Source of the DNA: CAWGQN01 sp963824885
GTDB taxonomy: Bacteria; Actinomycetota; Actinomycetes; Actinomycetales; Microbacteriaceae
Direction of reading: 5' to 3'
Length of the DNA stretch: 64,000 nucleotides
Assembly: GCA_963824885.1 (NCBI GenBank)
Contig: CAWGQN010000010.1
Coordinates: 124,001-188,000 of the forward strand
Position numbers and translations under genes: made by a program. The notes beneath the pieces were generated by a model that did no database searches, was not told the origin of the DNA, and worked only from the letters and a program-made list of their open reading frames with translations. Position 1 is the first letter of the stretch. Every line of letters starts with the position of its first letter. Of the stretch, positions 19,203 through 26,860 are shown in pieces.

Positions 19203-21094
19203 ATGCGACGGCACGCTATCGGCCGCGACCCGGAGAAATTCCGACCCAACCGGGTGTGTATCGATTTCGGGACGCGACTCATCGCGTTCTCTACGTGGGA
19301 AAAGCAAGAAACCTGCGTTCCCGATTGGGCAGCTACTTTGTACCGCGTGACTCGCTCCACGAACGCACCCGAAACATGGTCGACCTGGCCACCGCGGTCG
19401 ATTGGACTGTCGTTGCGAACGAGTTCGAGGCTTTACAACTCGAATTTACGTGGATCAAGGAGTTCGATCCGCCATTTAACGTTCACCTTAAAGACGATAA
19501 GTCGTACCCCTATTTGGCCGTCACGTTAAAAGAGAGCGTGCCGAGAGTAATGGTCACCCGGAATCGCTCGATTCCCGGAGCACGGTACTTTGGCCCCTTC
19601 CCGAAAGCGTGGGCGATTCGAAAGTCACTCGATCTCTTGCTCAAGGCGTTTCCCATGAGAAGTTGCACGAGTGCGGTCTATGCTCGAGCGCACCGAACTG
19701 GCCGACCATGCTTGCTCGGTGACATTGGGCTGTGCGCGGCACCGTGTGTCGGCCGGGTCAGTCTTGATGAACATCGCACGATCGTCAACGATCTTGTCTC
19801 GTTTATGGCGGGCAACGACACCGCGTATGTTGCCGCGTTTACGCGGCAAATGAAGGCCGCTTCGCACGCGCGCGATTACGAGGCTGCCGCACGCTATCGT
19901 GACAATCGCGACGCGTTGAAAGCGGTGTTAGAAAAGACCTCAATCGTGCTTCCCGACTCGGTGGACGCCGACGTGTTTGGGATCGCCGAGGATGAGCTCG
20001 CGGCATCCGTGCAGATGTTTTCGGTTCGAGGTGGACGCGTCAGGAGTGTTCAGGGGTGGGTCGTCGACAAAGAGATTCACGTGCAGTCCGGAGAACTCGT
20101 CGAAAACGTGGTGCACAATGCGTACGATTCTCAATTCTTGCCGCCTCGAGAAATCCTGGTCCCGACGCTTCCCGATGATGTTCGCAATCTTGAGCGGTGG
20201 CTCAGCGAACGCCGAGAACATCCGAGCGCCGGACGCGAGTCGAGTCGGGTTACGCTCCGCATTGCGCAAAGGGGAGACAAAGCCGCGCTCGCGCAAACCG
20301 TCGCGACAAATGCCGCAAACGCGCTCGGTCTCTATAAACTTCGCCGCACGTCCGACTACGTCGCTCGATCAAATGCGCTCGTTGAAATCAAGACGGCGCT
20401 CGGAATGGACGCAGCTCCTCTTCGAATCGAGTGTTTTGACGTATCGCACTTGGGCGGTAAGTCCATCGTCGCGTCGATGGTCGTATTCGAAGATGGTTTA
20501 CCCCGCAATGACCACTACCGCCGATTCAATATTCCGAAATCGACGGATGACACCGACTCAATTTATCAAGTCGTGGCACGCCGCCTTTCGCATCTTTCGA
20601 ATCCCGAAGAGCTTCGGCGCCACACGACAAGCACACCGGCTCGTCCAAAATTTTCGTATCCACCGAACCTCGTGATTGTCGACGGAGGACAACCCCAAGT
20701 TGAAGCAGCCCGGAGAGCACTCGCGGAATCCGGGGTTGAAAATATTCAGTTGTGCGGTATTTCAAAACGCCTCGAAGAACTGTGGCTGCCGGGTGCCACC
20801 TACCCGGTCATTGTGCCGCGCAACAGCGATGCACTCTTCTTGATTCAGCGCATCAGAGACGAAGCACACCGTTTTGCAATCAATTACCAGCGATCAAAAC
20901 GTGCGCGTGGCATCACCACGGTCTTGGAGGAGATCGATGGACTTGGTCCAACCCGCATTGCTCGTCTCTTGAAGCACTTCGGTTCGGTGGCGCAGCTCAA
21001 ACGAGCCAGTATCGACGCTATTGAAGCGGTTCCGGGAATTGGCACGCGGCTCGCCGCTACCGTTCATCGGCACCTTCGTGCCGGTGAACGGTAG
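19199..21094 (+). CDS. uvrC: Excinuclease ABC subunit C
   Basis: UvrC makes both incisions flanking the lesion. The product is 631 residues. The GIY-YIG nuclease domain opens PGVYRFRDATHRVLYVGKAR (about 15-45) for the 3' cut. A UVR motif (RDYEAAARYRDNRDAL) near 225-245 binds UvrB. The RNase H-like endonuclease domain has IECFDVSHLGGKSIVASMVV and VIVDGGQPQVEAA for the 5' cut, and a helix-hairpin-helix pair ends the protein (DGLGPTRIARLLKHFGS; AVPGIGTRLAATVHRHL). The GTG at 19199 was chosen for the 4-base overlap with the uvrA stop. The last 14 codons lie in a strong hairpin. Confidence 0.95.
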   Translation: MNATARYRPRPGEIPTQPGVYRFRDATHRVLYVGKARNLRSRLGSYFVPRDSLHERTRNMVDLATAVDWTVVANEFEALQLEFTWIKEFDPPFNVHLKDDKSYPYLAVTLKESVPRVMVTRNRSIPGARYFGPFPKAWAIRKSLDLLLKAFPMRSCTSAVYARAHRTGRPCLLGDIGLCAAPCVGRVSLDEHRTIVNDLVSFMAGNDTAYVAAFTRQMKAASHARDYEAAARYRDNRDALKAVLEKTSIVLPDSVDADVFGIAEDELAASVQMFSVRGGRVRSVQGWVVDKEIHVQSGELVENVVHNAYDSQFLPPREILVPTLPDDVRNLERWLSERREHPSAGRESSRVTLRIAQRGDKAALAQTVATNAANALGLYKLRRTSDYVARSNALVEIKTALGMDAAPLRIECFDVSHLGGKSIVASMVVFEDGLPRNDHYRRFNIPKSTDDTDSIYQVVARRLSHLSNPEELRRHTTSTPARPKFSYPPNLVIVDGGQPQVEAARRALAESGVENIQLCGISKRLEELWLPGATYPVIVPRNSDALFLIQRIRDEAHRFAINYQRSKRARGITTVLEEIDGLGPTRIARLLKHFGSVAQLKRASIDAIEAVPGIGTRLAATVHRHLRAGER

Positions 21095-21098
21095 CGGC
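21053..21098. terminator. 21-bp hairpin overlapping the uvrC stop codon
   Basis: Arms 21053-21073 and 21078-21098 pair over 21 base pairs with a single G-T wobble (21067/21084) and a CTTC tetraloop at 21074-21077. The stem includes the uvrC TAG at 21092-21094. It lies between two convergent genes, so it could stop transcription from both sides, although neither side has a T-run. A second small dyad, GGCAC-TC-GGTGCC, follows. Confidence 0.6.
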
Positions 21099-21108
21099 AC
21101 TCGGTGCC

Positions 21109-21606
21109 TTAGCGCCACGAACCGGTTCCACCACCTGTTCCTAGGAAGATCGAGACCGATCCCGTTTGCAAGTGCCCCAAGAGGTGGGATTTCGAGTCGA
21201 AGAAATTCACATTCGTGTAAAGCGGCGTTCCGTTAATGTTGTAACTCACGGTGTCCCGGTAGAGCGCCTCAATGTTGTCGGTGTGGAGCGTGCCCGAGAA
21301 CCATCCGGCGCCGAACAGCTGGGTTACACCGCCGTCTCCCACAAAATGCTTTCCGCCCGAAACATCAAGACTGATGTGATTCCAGAAAAACGCGATGCTG
21401 AGGCTGCCTGTGACGGAAGCGGACGAATCACCGACTTGTCCACTCTGTTCGTCTTTTCCAGGCGAGATCGGTGCGCCATGAGACGAGAGCTCGTGTTCTG
21501 GCACTGAGATTGCCGCACTCGCCGGAGTCGCGGTCGCACTTGCGATTCCCACCGCAAGGCTCAGGGCGGCAACAACCGATGCGGTTCGGGTGCTTGATAT
21601 TTTCAT
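21109..21606 (-). CDS. Small secreted protein, possibly Vap-like (R. equi virulence-associated family)
   Basis: A 165-residue exported protein. MKISSTRTASVVAALSLAVG and the following TATPASA form a clear Sec signal peptide with predicted cleavage after ASA at residue 31. The ATG at 21606 has GGAGGA six bases upstream; an in-frame ATG 18 bases earlier does not. A polar stretch leads to a glycine- and beta-rich core (SLSIAFFWNHISLDVSGGKH, GTLHTDNIEALYRDTVSYN, VNFFDSKSHLLGHLQTGSVS) ending GTGGGTGSWR. From memory this order and the GxGSW end resemble the beta-barrel core of Rhodococcus equi Vap proteins. Cysteine is absent. The match is by eye and unverified; otherwise it is a hypothetical secreted protein. 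Confidence 0.8.
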   Translation of the reverse strand: MKISSTRTASVVAALSLAVGIASATATPASAAISVPEHELSSHGAPISPGKDEQSGQVGDSSASVTGSLSIAFFWNHISLDVSGGKHFVGDGGVTQLFGAGWFSGTLHTDNIEALYRDTVSYNINGTPLYTNVNFFDSKSHLLGHLQTGSVSIFLGTGGGTGSWR

Positions 21607-21662
21607 GATCTGTCCTCCAGACATGTCGGGATGGATTGGCTCCTGCTATAGCTCCACGCCCC

Positions 21663-21674
21663 CGAATCGATTCG
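21663..21674. repeat. 12-bp perfect palindrome upstream of the secreted-protein gene
   Basis: CGAATCGATTCG is self-complementary and lies about 57-68 bases 5' of the ATG, just upstream of the putative -10. It is a possible regulator site. Confidence 0.4.
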
Positions 21675-21690
21675 CTTGAAACCAATTTGT

Positions 21691-21706
21691 TATGTTAGGA
21701 AACATA
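21691..21706. repeat. Inverted repeat TATGTT-N4-AACATA
   Basis: A perfect 6-bp dyad with spacer AGGA, about 85 bases 5' of the secreted-protein start. It is AT-rich against its surroundings and looks like an operator half-site pair. Confidence 0.4.
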
Positions 21707-21934
21707 TCTCCGCGCTCGACGTACGAGGCACCGAATTCACCCCAGCATCGAGCCGAGCGCGTCGCTCGATTGGTGTGTGTGCGAGGAACCCACCGTGACG
21801 GTGTAACGCACCACGACACATCACCCTCGGCGGCGAGTTTCCGAACGGAAGCTAGTTGATACGGGTCACGAGATCGGCAACCGGCAACGGACAGCTCGAC
21901 GGCGCCGTGACCGCGAGCACGACACGAGACAGCC

Positions 21935-22795
21935 TCATTTTTCGGCCTCGATGGGTCGCTGCGGCGGATACACCCACGCGACTAAAACGACTGAAACGAT
22001 CATGAGCAGAAACCACGAGCCGAGCTTGTCAATTACCACCGGGTGCCAGCCAGTGAGCTGGCTGGGATACAACCACGCTCGAGACCACGTCGCAATATTT
22101 TCGGCGAACCAAATGAATAGGGCGACGAGCCCAAAGGCAACCACGAGCGGAAGTCGCGATCTGGTTCGAAAAATCCGAAAGTGCATCACGCACCGACCAA
22201 AGACGGCGGCAACAGCGAGAACGAGAACAAGCCGCACGTCAACCGTGAAATGGTGGGCAAAGAAATTGACATAGATTGCGGCCGCAAGAATTGCCGAGAC
22301 CCACCGACGCGGGTACCGGTCAAAGCGCAAATCAAATATTCGATACACGCGCACCATGTACGACCCAACTGCCGCGTACATAAACCCGCTGAAGAGCGGT
22401 ACGCTTCCAATGCGGATCACTCCGCCGGCGTCATAACTCCATGATCCCGCATCGGTCTTGAACAGTTCCATGGCGGTACCGACAACGTGGAACAAGACAA
22501 CAACCCGAAGCTCACGGATCGTCTCGAGGCGACATGACACCATGACGATCTGAATTCCAATGGCCGCGAGCGTTATGAGGTCGTTTCTGGCGAACGCGGT
22601 ATCGTTTGGGTACCACGCATGCGCGCCAATGATGACGGCGAGGAGCGCAGCGCCGAACACACACGCCCACGCTTGCTTGACCACGAAGACGAGAAATTCG
22701 ACCAGGATAGCTCCGGCCCCGACAGCCGCGGTCGAATTCAAAGTGCGGCGCGCGCGCCGATCAAGCGACTTCTCGACCCCGGTAAACCTCGGCAC
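21935..22795 (-). CDS. DUF817 family integral membrane protein
   Basis: A 286-residue membrane protein with about seven or eight hydrophobic helices (for example VGAGAILVEFLVFVVKQAWA, LITLAAIGIQIVMVS and LGSWFLLMIVSVVLVAWVY). Features that recall DUF817 proteins are the central GSWSYDAGGVIRIGSVPLFS and FMYAAVGSYMVRVYRIFDLR, plus FAHHFTVDVR, which has two adjacent histidines. The function of the family is unknown. Of two GTG codons, the second (22795) is seven bases after GGAG and the first only one base after it, so the second was chosen. It shares a strand with the secreted-protein gene but is 328 bases upstream, so a joint operon is uncertain. Confidence 0.85.
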   Translation of the reverse strand: MPRFTGVEKSLDRRARRTLNSTAAVGAGAILVEFLVFVVKQAWACVFGAALLAVIIGAHAWYPNDTAFARNDLITLAAIGIQIVMVSCRLETIRELRVVVLFHVVGTAMELFKTDAGSWSYDAGGVIRIGSVPLFSGFMYAAVGSYMVRVYRIFDLRFDRYPRRWVSAILAAAIYVNFFAHHFTVDVRLVLVLAVAAVFGRCVMHFRIFRTRSRLPLVVAFGLVALFIWFAENIATWSRAWLYPSQLTGWHPVVIDKLGSWFLLMIVSVVLVAWVYPPQRPIEAEK

Positions 22796-23105
22796 GTTCA
22801 CGCTCCGTCAATCCTGCAACGCGGCCTTTTTTGCACGCACGGACGCGGCCTCGGTTTTGACTGCGACACAACAAATCGTCGCCCGACTGGAGGTTAATAT
22901 TCTTCACTGCGAGCACCCTGTGCAGAAATTAATTTCACGATACCGTTCGATTCTTTTAGATGAGAGAAGAGGGGGCACGCGATTAGGTGAGAGAAGAGGG
23001 GCACGCGAGTCGCTCTCGAGCATTCCCAGTCGACGTCGGTCGCGTGGTCACCACATGCCACTCGATAGGCTTAGGGCGCAACGGCACGCGACCCGGAGGG
23101 CGAAG
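22796..23105. other. 310-bp divergent region between DUF817 and rapZ
   Basis: No gene is seen. It must hold promoters for both neighbours. The only clear structure is the tandem duplication at 22956-23008, about 100 bases 5' of rapZ. The rapZ-frame open reading frame runs through this region, but its translation is not RapZ-like and has no ribosome site. Confidence 0.5.
22956..23008 (+). repeat. Tandem duplication of a 26/27-bp unit upstream of rapZ
   Basis: Two adjacent copies (22956-22982 and 22983-23008) begin TTAGRT and continue GAGAGAAGAGGGG...CACGCGA. They differ by one A/G change and one extra G in the G-run of copy one. Each copy starts with a TTAGRT hexamer that could act as a -10 element, so the duplication may have doubled a promoter or a regulator site. 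Confidence 0.75.
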
Positions 23106-23981
23106 ATGACACTGGAGGATGGCCAGCAACAGGCACTCATTGTCACGGGTATGTCTGGCGCCGGTCGCTCGACGGTGGCGAATGCCCTCGAAGATGTTGG
23201 TTGGTACGTCGTCGACAATCTCCCGCCACAAATGCTGCGCCCTCTCGTCGACCTCGCGGAAAAGGCGGGTGCCACGCTGCCGCGCATCGCGGCCGTCGTG
23301 GACGTGCGCGGGCGCGATTTCTTTAGCGAACTGTCGAAAATCGTCGAATCGCTTCGACGTCGCATGGAGCTTCGCGTCATCTTTCTTGAAGCGACAGACG
23401 CCGCTCTCGTTCGACGCTTCGAGGCGGTCAGGCGCCCCCACCCTTTGCAGGGCAACGGAACGCTCCTCGACGGAATTAGCGCGGAACGCGCCCTCTTGGC
23501 AACGATTCGCGAGACAAGCGACTTGACAATTGACACGTCGGATCTCAATATCCACCAGCTCGCCACCGAGATTACCGACACGTTTGCGGCAACTTCAGCC
23601 GCACGCCTTCAAATTCGAGTCGAAAGCTTCGGATTCAAATACGGCCTTCCCACTGACGCCGATTTGGTTGCTGACGCACGATTTGTGCCGAATCCGTTTT
23701 GGGTGCCCGAGCTCCGGGCGCTCAACGGCCTCGACGCCGAGGTCGTATCTTACGTGCTCGCTCAACCAGGCGCGCAAGAATTCATCGAGAATTTTTCTCG
23801 CACACTCGAGCCCATATTCGCCGGCTACCAGCGCGAGAGCAAGCGTCATGCCACGATTGCAATTGGGTGCACCGGGGGCAAACATCGATCAGTGGCGTTC
23901 GCTCACGAGATAGCCTCGCGATTGACGCACTTTCCCGGCGTTGCGGTCACGGTCAGACACCGCGACCTTGGACGCGAGTAA
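23106..23981 (+). CDS. rapZ: RNase adapter / nucleotide-binding protein RapZ
   Basis: A 291-residue P-loop protein of the RapZ (YvcJ) family. In E. coli RapZ guides RNase E to the small RNA GlmZ and so controls amino-sugar synthesis; in actinobacteria the role is not settled. Walker A GMSGAGRS is at 15-22, followed by VDNLPPQML. The C-terminal domain has SFGFKYGLPTDADLVADARF, FVPNPFWVPELR and GCTGGKHRSVAFAHEIA, the segments most conserved in the family. The ATG at 23106 follows GGAGGG; the longer upstream frame is ignored. whiA follows 42 bases later. The partner yvcK, normally between them, is absent. Confidence 0.93.
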   Translation: MTLEDGQQQALIVTGMSGAGRSTVANALEDVGWYVVDNLPPQMLRPLVDLAEKAGATLPRIAAVVDVRGRDFFSELSKIVESLRRRMELRVIFLEATDAALVRRFEAVRRPHPLQGNGTLLDGISAERALLATIRETSDLTIDTSDLNIHQLATEITDTFAATSAARLQIRVESFGFKYGLPTDADLVADARFVPNPFWVPELRALNGLDAEVVSYVLAQPGAQEFIENFSRTLEPIFAGYQRESKRHATIAIGCTGGKHRSVAFAHEIASRLTHFPGVAVTVRHRDLGRE

Positions 23982-24023
23982 AAATAACCCGTCATCGTTC
24001 CTGGAGAAGAGAAATGGAAGAAC

Positions 24024-25001
24024 GTGGCACTCACTTTTGATGTTCGAGCCGAGCTCACCGCAATAGAGGTAAGGAAGACCGCACTACGCGCGGCAGAGCT
24101 CGCGACAATTCTCAGGTTTTCGGGGGGACTCCACCTCATTTCCGGCCGAATCGCCGTTGAATCTGAGGTAGATACGCCCGAACTTGCGAAACGTATTCGC
24201 AAGGATCTCGCCGAACTCTACGGTGTGCGGAGCGACGTGCGAGTCATCGCGGCTTCTGGACTTCGGCGAACCAGTAACTTCCTCGTGCGGGTTCTTGAGG
24301 GGGGAGAGACGCTTGCTCGCCAAACGGGGCTGCTTGACGAACGCCGGCGGCCCATTCGCGGGCTGCCTAATCGCCTGACGACGGGCTCGCTCGACGAACT
24401 CAAGGCGGTGTGGCGCGGCGCATTTCTCGCGCAGGGAAGTCTCACGGACCCCGGCAGATCCGCGGCGCTCGATATTGTGTGTCCGACGAACGAGGCGGCA
24501 ATGGCCCTCGTGGGCGCAGCTGGTCGCCTTTCAGTGCCAGCGAAGGCTCGAGAAGTACGGGGTGTCTTTCGCGTCGTGATTCGCGACGGCGACGCCATCG
24601 GTGCAATGCTCGTCAACATGGGCGCCACTGCCACGGTCGGAAGCTGGGATGAAATGCGCCAGCGCCGAGAAGTGAGAGCGACTGCAAATCGGCTCGTCAA
24701 CTTTGACGACGCAAACCTGCGCCGATCAGCTCAAGCAGCGGTCGCCGCGTGTGCGAGAGTTGAACGAGCTCTGGGAATTCTTGGCGACGAGGTTCCCGAG
24801 CACCTTCGGTATGCGGGCGAGCTTCGTCTCAAGTTCCGAGACTCGAGTCTTGACGAACTGGGGCACCACGCTGATCCACCGATGACAAAAGACGCCGTCG
24901 CTGGCCGCATTCGACGGCTCCTTGCGATGGCCGATAAGAGAGCCGTTGATCTCTCAATTCCTGGAACGGAGGCAAACCTTCCCGTCGACCTAGACGACTA
25001 G
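24024..25001 (+). CDS. whiA: Sporulation-type regulator WhiA
   Basis: A 325-residue DNA-binding protein with an N-terminal LAGLIDADG-like fold and a C-terminal helix-turn-helix. In Streptomyces WhiA controls cell division genes with WhiB; it is kept in actinobacteria that do not sporulate. Family segments are LTFDVRAELTAIEVRKTALR at the start, GLPNRLTTGSLDELKAVWRG with FLAQGSLTDPGRS in the middle, and ELGHHADPPMTKDAVAGRIR at the end, which forms the HTH. The GTG start has GGAAG shortly upstream. The gene follows rapZ and precedes sodA. Confidence 0.95.
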   Translation: MALTFDVRAELTAIEVRKTALRAAELATILRFSGGLHLISGRIAVESEVDTPELAKRIRKDLAELYGVRSDVRVIAASGLRRTSNFLVRVLEGGETLARQTGLLDERRRPIRGLPNRLTTGSLDELKAVWRGAFLAQGSLTDPGRSAALDIVCPTNEAAMALVGAAGRLSVPAKAREVRGVFRVVIRDGDAIGAMLVNMGATATVGSWDEMRQRREVRATANRLVNFDDANLRRSAQAAVAACARVERALGILGDEVPEHLRYAGELRLKFRDSSLDELGHHADPPMTKDAVAGRIRRLLAMADKRAVDLSIPGTEANLPVDLDD

Positions 25002-25023
25002 AACACGCGCAGGCCCGCGATAA

Positions 25024-25051
25024 CCACGTCAAACCGTGGCGGTAGTAGGCT
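25024..25051 (+). promoter_or_regulatory. Putative sodA promoter with an overlapping dyad
   Basis: TAGGCT at 25046-25051 is a candidate -10. A dyad CCACG-TCAAAC-CGTGG (25024-25039) covers the -35 zone, so a bound regulator could block polymerase. The leader would be about 60 bases, with AGGAGATA before the sodA ATG. Confidence 0.35.
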
Positions 25052-25117
25052 CAAATGACCGCGGATCCCAGCGCCTGAGTCGCCTTAGGCGCGTACGACT
25101 ATTGAGGAGATATTTCG

Positions 25118-25744
25118 ATGACCGAATATTCGCTTCCGCCACTTCCCTATGATTATTCGGCTCTTGAACCGAGCGTTAGCGGCGCGATTATGGAACTCCA
25201 CCATGACAAGCACCATCAGGCCTACGTCACGGGAGCCAACACCGCTCTGGCGCAATTGCAAGAAGCACGCGACGACAACAATTTTGGATGCATTAATAAG
25301 CTTCAGAAAGACCTCGCATTTAATCTTGCTGGTCACGTGAATCACTCGGTCTTCTGGAATAATCTCTCGCCGGACGGCGATGAAAGGCCCACCGGAGAGC
25401 TCGCGGCAGCGCTCGACGAGTGCTTTGGGTCCTTTGACGGCTTCCGTGCGCACTTTACCGCGTCTGCTCTCGGCATTCAGGGATCCGGTTGGTCAATTTT
25501 GGCGTGGGATCCGCTGGGCGAAACGCTTGTCATTGAACAGGTCTACGACCACCAAAGCAATCATTCAGCCGCGGCGGTTCCTCTCTTGCTTCTTGACATG
25601 TGGGAACACGCTTTCTATCTCGATTACAAGAACGTCAAGGCCGACTACGTCGCGGCGTTCTGGAAGATTGTGAACTGGGCCGATGTTCTCCACCGGTTCG
25701 ACACCGCGCGAGAAAAGACCGCCGGGCTCCTGATACTGTCGTAA
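25118..25744 (+). CDS. sodA: Superoxide dismutase (Fe/Mn type)
   Basis: This cytosolic 208-residue enzyme converts superoxide to hydrogen peroxide and oxygen. Metal ligands are His28 (LHHDKHHQ), His76 (GHVNHSVFW), Asp160 and His164 (DMWEHAFYLDYKN). Other conserved stretches are YSLPPLPYDYSALEP and IVNWADV. The residues VYDHQSN carry His at the position that is often Gln in classical Mn enzymes; mycobacterial enzymes with His here use Fe or either metal, so metal choice cannot be set from sequence. AGGAGATA precedes the ATG. It sits between whiA and gap, with no signal peptide. Confidence 0.95.
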   Translation: MTEYSLPPLPYDYSALEPSVSGAIMELHHDKHHQAYVTGANTALAQLQEARDDNNFGCINKLQKDLAFNLAGHVNHSVFWNNLSPDGDERPTGELAAALDECFGSFDGFRAHFTASALGIQGSGWSILAWDPLGETLVIEQVYDHQSNHSAAAVPLLLLDMWEHAFYLDYKNVKADYVAAFWKIVNWADVLHRFDTAREKTAGLLILS

Positions 25745-25838
25745 AGTCTCGGGCAAGTCGCCTGACCTGCTTAGAGCACCCCCTCGTGTTATCCCCGCTC
25801 TATTGCGCCCGTGAGCGCACGACTTCCAGGAGGACTGT

Positions 25839-26843
25839 GTGTCCGTAAAGATCGGCATTAACGGATTTGGCCGCATCGGTCGCAGCTATTACCGCGCTGC
25901 GCGTGCTCAAAACAGCGGCTTCGACATTGTCGCAGTCAACGACCTCACCGATAGCAAGGTGCTCGCCCACCTCTTGAAATACGACTCAATTGCGGGCCGC
26001 CTCGACGCTTCTGTAGAAATCGAGGGAAACGCCATTGTCGTTGATGGCAACCCGATCGAGGTCCGCGCTGAGCGCGATCCGGCCGACCTCGGTTGGGATG
26101 CCCTCGGCGTCGACATCGTCATCGAATCGACCGGGCGATTCACGAACGCGAACGACGCCCGAAAACACCTTCACGCCGGCGCACAAAAGGTCATCATTTC
26201 TGCACCCGCGACCGGCGAAGATGCGACGTTTGTTATCGGAGTCAACGAGCACACGTACGATCCCGCAACCCACTCCATCATTTCCAATGCTTCGTGCACA
26301 ACGAACTGCCTCGCGCCGCTCGCGAAGGTTTTTAACGATGCATTCGGCATCGAGCACGGGTTAATGACAACGATTCACGCGTACACGGCCGATCAACACT
26401 TGCAAGACGGTCCGCACTCCGACCTCCGTCGCGCGCGAGCCGCAGCAGTCAATATTGTTCCGACAAGCACGGGAGCCGCGAAAGCAATTGGACTCGTTTT
26501 GCCCGAACTCAAGGGTAAACTCGACGGCTTTGCGCTGCGAGTTCCGGTTCCAACCGGTTCGATCACGGATCTCACCGTCACGACCCCACACGCTATTTCG
26601 GTCGATGCCGTAAACGAGGCATACCGGGCCGCCGCACACGGACCCCTTCGCACGATTTTGAGATATACGGAAGACGAAATCGTGTCGTCTGACATCGCAG
26701 CGGATCCCCATTCAGCGATTTTTGACGCGGGACTCACGCGAGCGATTGGAAACAACGTCAAATTGTCGGCGTGGTATGACAACGAATGGGGCTACTCGAA
26801 CCGCCTCGTTGATCTCACCCAGTACGTCGCCGAGCGCCTCTAG
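25839..26843 (+). CDS. gap: Glyceraldehyde-3-phosphate dehydrogenase, type I
   Basis: This enzyme oxidises glyceraldehyde 3-phosphate to 1,3-bisphosphoglycerate with NAD. It is 334 residues, the expected length. The Rossmann motif GINGFGRIGR is at 6-15, and an Asp after the second strand (VAVNDLTD) points to NAD rather than NADP. The catalytic cysteine is Cys153 in SNASCTTNCLAP. WYDNEWGYSNRLVDL near the end is the family signature. AGGAGGAC lies directly before the GTG. A small dyad (TGCGC-N6-GCGCA, 25804-25819) lies in the leader. First gene of the gap-pgk-tpiA-secG-rbpA run. Confidence 0.97.
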   Translation: MSVKIGINGFGRIGRSYYRAARAQNSGFDIVAVNDLTDSKVLAHLLKYDSIAGRLDASVEIEGNAIVVDGNPIEVRAERDPADLGWDALGVDIVIESTGRFTNANDARKHLHAGAQKVIISAPATGEDATFVIGVNEHTYDPATHSIISNASCTTNCLAPLAKVFNDAFGIEHGLMTTIHAYTADQHLQDGPHSDLRRARAAAVNIVPTSTGAAKAIGLVLPELKGKLDGFALRVPVPTGSITDLTVTTPHAISVDAVNEAYRAAAHGPLRTILRYTEDEIVSSDIAADPHSAIFDAGLTRAIGNNVKLSAWYDNEWGYSNRLVDLTQYVAERL

Positions 26844-26860
26844 GTCGAGAACGGTCGACA

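Larger units (their letters stand above)
21607..21934. other. 328-bp intergenic region with two dyads
   Basis: No gene is seen here. It holds the upstream region of the secreted-protein gene: a TATAGC hexamer on the minus strand (21650-21645) as a possible -10, and two dyads listed separately. The part from 21720 to 21934, toward the DUF817 stop, shows nothing recognisable. Confidence 0.5.

Noticed and set aside
22560..23105. N-terminal extension of RapZ by about 180 residues
   Set aside because: The extension is not RapZ-like, runs opposite to the DUF817 gene, and a good GGAGGG site marks the start at 23106.
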